From NCBI GenBank assembly GCA_963277665.1, contig OY728121.1, positions 1,658,730,062-1,658,794,061 of the forward strand: a stretch of 64,000 nt of DNA, read 5' to 3'. Source of the DNA: Viscum album (Eukaryota; Streptophyta; Magnoliopsida; Santalales; Viscaceae). The first letter of the stretch is position 1; each line of letters opens with the position of its first letter. Below are positions 59,576 to 64,000 of the stretch, one piece after another. The notes below the pieces were generated by a model, which worked only from the letters and a program-made list of their open reading frames with translations, did not search any database and had not been told where the DNA came from. Made by a program: the position numbers and the translations under genes.

Positions 59576-61300
59576 TGGCTTGTAATTCTTGGATGTCTCA
59601 AGGTGCTCCTTGATTCCTGGAAAGACAAGTTTTTGGGCAACACCCTTTTTTGTTCATTCTATCAAATAAAAAAATGATAAAAATTTGATTAGAGAATAGA
59701 GTAGGTCATCCTTTTCCAATCTAGAAAATGATATCTAGGATGATGAAGAATGACTTATTCAATGTTATAATGGTGAATAGTTGTAGGATCTTTCCTCTAG
59801 GGGAGAATTATGGGCCCTTATCATCTTGACGACTTGCTGAATCTACAGGAATGGCTGGACAGAAGACACTATAAGGTCGGATGGTTGCAAGAGGGAGATA
59901 GAAACAATTTTTTTTCCCATGCCTGCATAGGGAAAGATTTATGAGAAAAGGTGTCAAATATCTGAAAATTAATGGTTTTGTCTTCAAATATGACCATGAG
60001 ATTCCAAATGTGACGATTAGTTTTTTCGAATGTTTGTACTCAAGTGTGAATGCATATTTTACTTATATAATTCAAGACAATATTAATCCTACTGTTTATG
60101 ATCTACAAAATCCGATGTTGGTTGAGGTCCTCTTAATCCTGAAATGTAGGATGCCCTATTTTCTTTAAAAATTGACAGAGTGGTAGGTCCTGATGGGTTT
60201 ACCAATAATTTATTCATTTTAAATTGGGACATTATATGCCAGGATGTCATAAGTGATGTCAAAGAGTTTTTCACTCATGCCTCAATACCTCATGGCGTGA
60301 ATGCATGATTCATTACTTTATTACCAAATAAATACAATGCGCTAGATGTTAAGGATTTCATAATAGTCACCATTTGGAACACCATACCCATGATTATTAG
60401 TAAAATTCAAGCCCCTAGATTGGGGACCATTGAAATGAATGTTATCACCCATAACATGTTTGGTTATGTCCCTAGAAGATGCATTTATAATTGTTTATTC
60501 AGTGCTTCTATGTGTGTCAATATCATGAGAAGGAATGTTAAGCATGGAAGATTTGAACTTGTTATAGATATCTCGATGGATTTTGATATGATTAAATGGG
60601 TCTTTATATTTTCATTTTTTAAATAGACATGGAATCTCTGGCCCTTTAATTAAGTTGGTCTATAATTTTTTTTCAAGTGCTAGACTTTCCATCCTTAACA
60701 ATGTGTCCCCAAGAGGTTACATTCACTGATCCAGTGGTGTTAGACATGGTGGCCCATAATCTAGCCCACTCATTGCCATGGAAGGGTTTTTTTGTATTTT
60801 GATGAATGATTTCATCCAGGGTAGTCATTATTAGTAAATGAATGATGTCATGAAGCTCTTTTTACCGTTGCATCCACTCTATGCTGATGACATCCTCTTA
60901 TTTATACATGTTAAAAAATGCACTATTTCTTGTGTTTGAAAGATCTTTTCACGTTATAAGGAGGTCTCTGGGCAAGCTATAAGTGGGAACAATTCTTTTT
61001 TGGTTTTTGTAGATGGTATGAAATTCCACAAGAAAACTAGAATTGTTTGTAATCATTGCATCAAAAATCAAACACTCCCTTTTAATTATTTGGGGTTGCC
61101 CCCTTTTTTGGGAAGGGTGATGAAAAACTACCATGAAAACATTTCTTCAAATAACTTCTCCCAGTTGGAAACATGGGAAGGAAAAACCATGTCTCAAGAG
61201 GGGAGGGGATCCCTTTTTAATTTAGTGATCACCACAATGTTTTTTATGCTTTATCTATATATAGATGTCCTAGATATCTGCTCCCGGAGTGGAATTTTTA
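59576..61300 (+). pseudogene. Plant L1-type LINE, reverse transcriptase region (5'-truncated, degenerate)
   Basis: This non-LTR enzyme copies its RNA at nicked target DNA. Plus-strand readings in several frames follow the family order. LLDSWKDKFLGNTLFCSFYQ starts at about 59605 and is followed by VGWLQEGDRNNFFSHACIGK (about 59877), the linker after the endonuclease. Next come GPDGFTNNLFILNWDIICQD (about 60188), MFGYVPRRCIYNCLFSASM (compare AFVPGRSI) and SGVRHGGP (compare GVRQGDP). HPLYADDILLF has an intact YADD at 60880-60891. Then NYLGLPPFLGRV and LETWEGKTMSQEGRGSLFN follow near 61085-61220. The endonuclease itself is absent, as is usual for 5'-truncated LINEs. Copia has inserted just to the left. 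Confidence 0.8.
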
Positions 61301-62770
61301 AATCCGAAATTTTATTTCGAATAGATCCATTCCTGAGAGCAAACTCATCATCATTTCATAGAAGGATTGTATGTAGCCCATTTTCATGGGGACATAGGCG
61401 TTAAGGATCATATGATCTTTAATGATGCTTTTCTTTGTAAATTCACATGGAACATACTCACATCCATTGACATGTCTCTATAATTCATCTCCCATAGGTT
61501 TCATGGGATGTTGCAGAATGGACATTCGAGACATGTTTTTGCTTTGGTATATCCAGCACTTATATATTCATATTTGGAGCTCATGTTCTTCACGAACTGT
61601 CTGGTGTGTAGGCAATATACACTCAATTCATTGTCTACACCTTGGCTGTGAATACCCCTTAATGACTTTATCGTGGTTCCACCTTCAATGAAGAACATTA
61701 ATATTGTAGATTCAACATCATAAACTTATTTTCAGAGATACCTACCTTCCGATATTTGCCTCGGATTTCAGGGCTATATTTACACTGATGATGACACCTT
61801 GGTTTGGACTCCCAACACCAATTGGTGCTTCTATTCTAGGGAATTGTAAAGGAAAATGTCTACTATTTTCTCTTATATGCCTACATGGCTATGGAAGTTA
61901 TGAGTATATTACATTCCACACTCCTGTTACCTGATTTTGTGGAGGCTGTCGAAAAATAGGTTGTTGGTTCACCGCTTGGTCCAGAAAACTAAAATCCAAT
62001 TGGAATCTACATGTGGAAAATGTCTTCGGGCTGAGGAGTCTATTTATCATCTCTTTTTATTTTGTAGCTTCTCTTGTTTGGTTTTGGTAATACACACAGG
62101 CTGCTATAGTTGTGAAGACTGATCTTCATGTAATGGAGGCACTGATAACCTCTGTCTAGAAAGTATTGATTATTAAACTAGTTGGGGAGATGTTCATCAC
62201 AGCTGTTTCTTTTGTCTTCAAAGTGATATGGAAATCTTGGAATGCCACTATTTTTTAGGGAAAATGACCAACCTTGTGGGTCATACTGTACACGGTATAT
62301 CAAGACGTTCTGAATACATCCAAATTTTATACTAGCACTATGAAAAAAATGACATTTCTACCTTGGTTATTCTGAGAGCGTTTGGTGTTACTAGCAGAAT
62401 AAAAAAATCTTTTTATTATATCAAATAGATGGATTCTTCTTATTTTAAGATGGATAAAAGTGAATGTTTATGGGGAAGCTTATGGTGCACCAGTGCCTTT
62501 GGGATGTGGTGGAATATTTTTCACTCATCAGGGATTTGTTAAATGCTTATTCCACCACTATTTTTCCAACGACATGACGATTGAAGCGGAGCTATGGGAT
62601 ATGATCAAAGAAAAAAAGCTATAACACTCATTATGGATGGAGGCACCTTTGGGAGGAATCTAACTCCACTACTATAGTTCATATCCTAATGAATCGATCC
62701 AGATTAGTACCATGAAAAATGATTCCTTCCTAGATCAACTGTCTGCGGATGCTTTAGCACATATTGATTG
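61301..62770 (+). pseudogene. LINE C-terminal region with zf-RVT and RNase H (degenerate)
   Basis: After the RT, 61937-62090 reads LLVHRLVQKTKIQLESTCGK, CLRAEESIYHLFLFCSF, the zf-RVT motif of plant LINEs (C-x-x-C ... E-[ST]-x-x-H-[LI]-[FL]-x-x-C). RNase H follows from about 62440: WIKVNVYGEAYGAPVPLGCG, GIFFTHQGFVKCLF, MTIEAELWDMI and at the end DQLSADALAHID. In active relatives the first motif is KVNTDGA; here the catalytic Asp is Tyr. An RNase H domain at the C-terminus is typical of one branch of plant L1 elements. Frames shift repeatedly. Confidence 0.72.
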
Positions 62771-64000
62771 ATGTCACCCATGTTTATAGGTTGGCCGATC
62801 AAGATATCGATGCACCTGAAAAGTGGAAAATTGTGGAAGAATCCTCTATATGGTCTTTTATTTCCCCTGAATTTTGATCTCATTTGGTCAATTTGGACAA
62901 GTGTGGGGTTTATTACTCCCACCATTGTAAACCCACATATACTACCACTTTCTCTTTTTTTATAACAATTGTTTTAGGAATGGGCTTTCCCGACTCCTGA
63001 TCATATTTGATCTATAATAAAATTGCGGGGTTTTTCATATGGTAAATGGGACATTTTCTATGTGGGTCACCACAATATTATAATCACATGGGTAGACCTT
63101 TTAGGATTAGCCATGTTCCAACCCACATTATGGGTATTGATGCTTGAAGTATACCTATTTCACATCCCCCCACCCATACTTTATAATCCACTATAAATAA
63201 TTTACAACCTTGCCTGAAAGGATTGGATTTTATGAAAGATCCTTCATATGGAAGGATTTTAATATTTTAAACAAAATATATGATAATCAAAATAAAATAT
63301 AAATATAATAAATTTTATAAATCATAAAAATTCTAAAATATATAGATAGATGACTCAATGTGAATGATTTAAAATGGAAAAAATTCATAATATTGTTTCA
63401 TAGAGTAAAAGTTAATCTAAATTATTTATTTATATTTATACTATAAATATAAATAATTATAAGAAAAATAAAAAAATTACACTCTTTTCAATCTCAACGT
63501 GATGTGAAAACCCCCTAACTCATAACTTTATATGTCTAATATTATATTAAGTTATTACAATAATAATATTAAATATTATAATAAAAGAAAACAATAAATA
63601 ATGGTTACTAAATAAATTAAGATTAAGTAATAGAAAATACGATTTATATTTACTTCATCCTTTAATAATTATAGAATAATCTACGAATGATGGTGGTAAA
63701 CTAACCATTGAAGGAACCCATGATTGATGATGGTACCATTTAGAATAACTTAAATAATTATCATTAATGTTCACCTTTATTACCATATTATTGATATGAA
63801 TACATGCATAAAATTATATAAACCACTTATTCATATTTACTATGTCTTTTATTAGAACTATAACACACTGATGTGGTGGTAATCATTCCGGGGTGGGCAC
63901 ACAAGTTCAATACACCTCAACATACCCACTAGAAAGGTTATCTATGAATTTCTAGGGATCCCAAAATGCGTTGACATACTAAAAACCTAAAATAAATAAA
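62771..64000. other. LINE 3' end and AT-rich sequence
   Basis: The LINE 3' untranslated part probably ends near 62990, but no clear poly(A) tail or target duplication could be fixed. The rest is AT-rich. A GC-richer patch at 63860-63975 has no assignment. Confidence 0.4.

Overview
The window reads as heterochromatic or intergenic DNA from a flowering plant. It is very AT-rich and packed with LTR retrotransposons of plant-type lineages: Ty3/gypsy chromovirus (Tekay/Del-like), Athila-like gypsy and Ty1/copia, plus a plant L1-type LINE with an RNase H domain. I found no convincing host protein-coding gene, tRNA, rRNA or CRISPR array. Every recognisable coding segment belongs to a transposable element and is broken by stops or frameshifts. 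All identifications come from reading translations and comparing repeats by eye; no search or alignment program was run.

Layout. 1-5.8 kb: AT-rich, unassigned. 5.8-8.9 kb: decayed Athila-like gag and protease on the minus strand, with a weak leader and primer-binding-site candidate up to 9.3 kb. 9.3-12.9 kb: unassigned, including a GC-richer, strand-asymmetric block and a GTCACC-type repeat. 12.9-23.3 kb: a Tekay-like gypsy element on the minus strand with two LTRs, gag, protease, reverse transcriptase, RNase H, integrase and chromodomain; the outer end of its 3' LTR is missing. 26.4-43.1 kb: an older, heavily decayed plus-strand gypsy element with 2.4-kb LTRs. A second LTR element (29.3-35.3 kb, 1.3-kb LTRs, non-autonomous looking) is nested inside it. 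49.7-59.4 kb: a structurally complete copia element with 1.9-kb LTRs, a 5-bp target-site duplication (ATATT), a tRNA-iMet-type primer-binding site and degenerate gag-pol. 59.6-62.8 kb: a 5'-truncated LINE directly right of the copia element. The remaining stretches are AT-rich with nothing recognised.

Relative ages by hand. The copia LTRs differ at about 20 of 240 bases in one stretch. The nested 1.3-kb LTRs differ at about 17 of 140. The outer gypsy LTRs are far more diverged, as expected for an older host of a nested insertion.

The most unusual signal is in the copia element. A 13-base palindrome, TACACGCCGTGTA with variants, occurs six times in each LTR just upstream of a TATA box. About ten more copies lie in the untranslated leader behind the primer-binding site. 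The copies are organised as pairs 21-23 bases apart with AT-rich 8-10-base spacers. This could be an array of transcription-factor sites around the promoter or a series of strong RNA or DNA hairpins. A second unusual structure is the Tekay LTR, which carries three different internal tandem arrays (about 58 bp, 20-35 bp and 102-103 bp), the last forming a GC-rich island.
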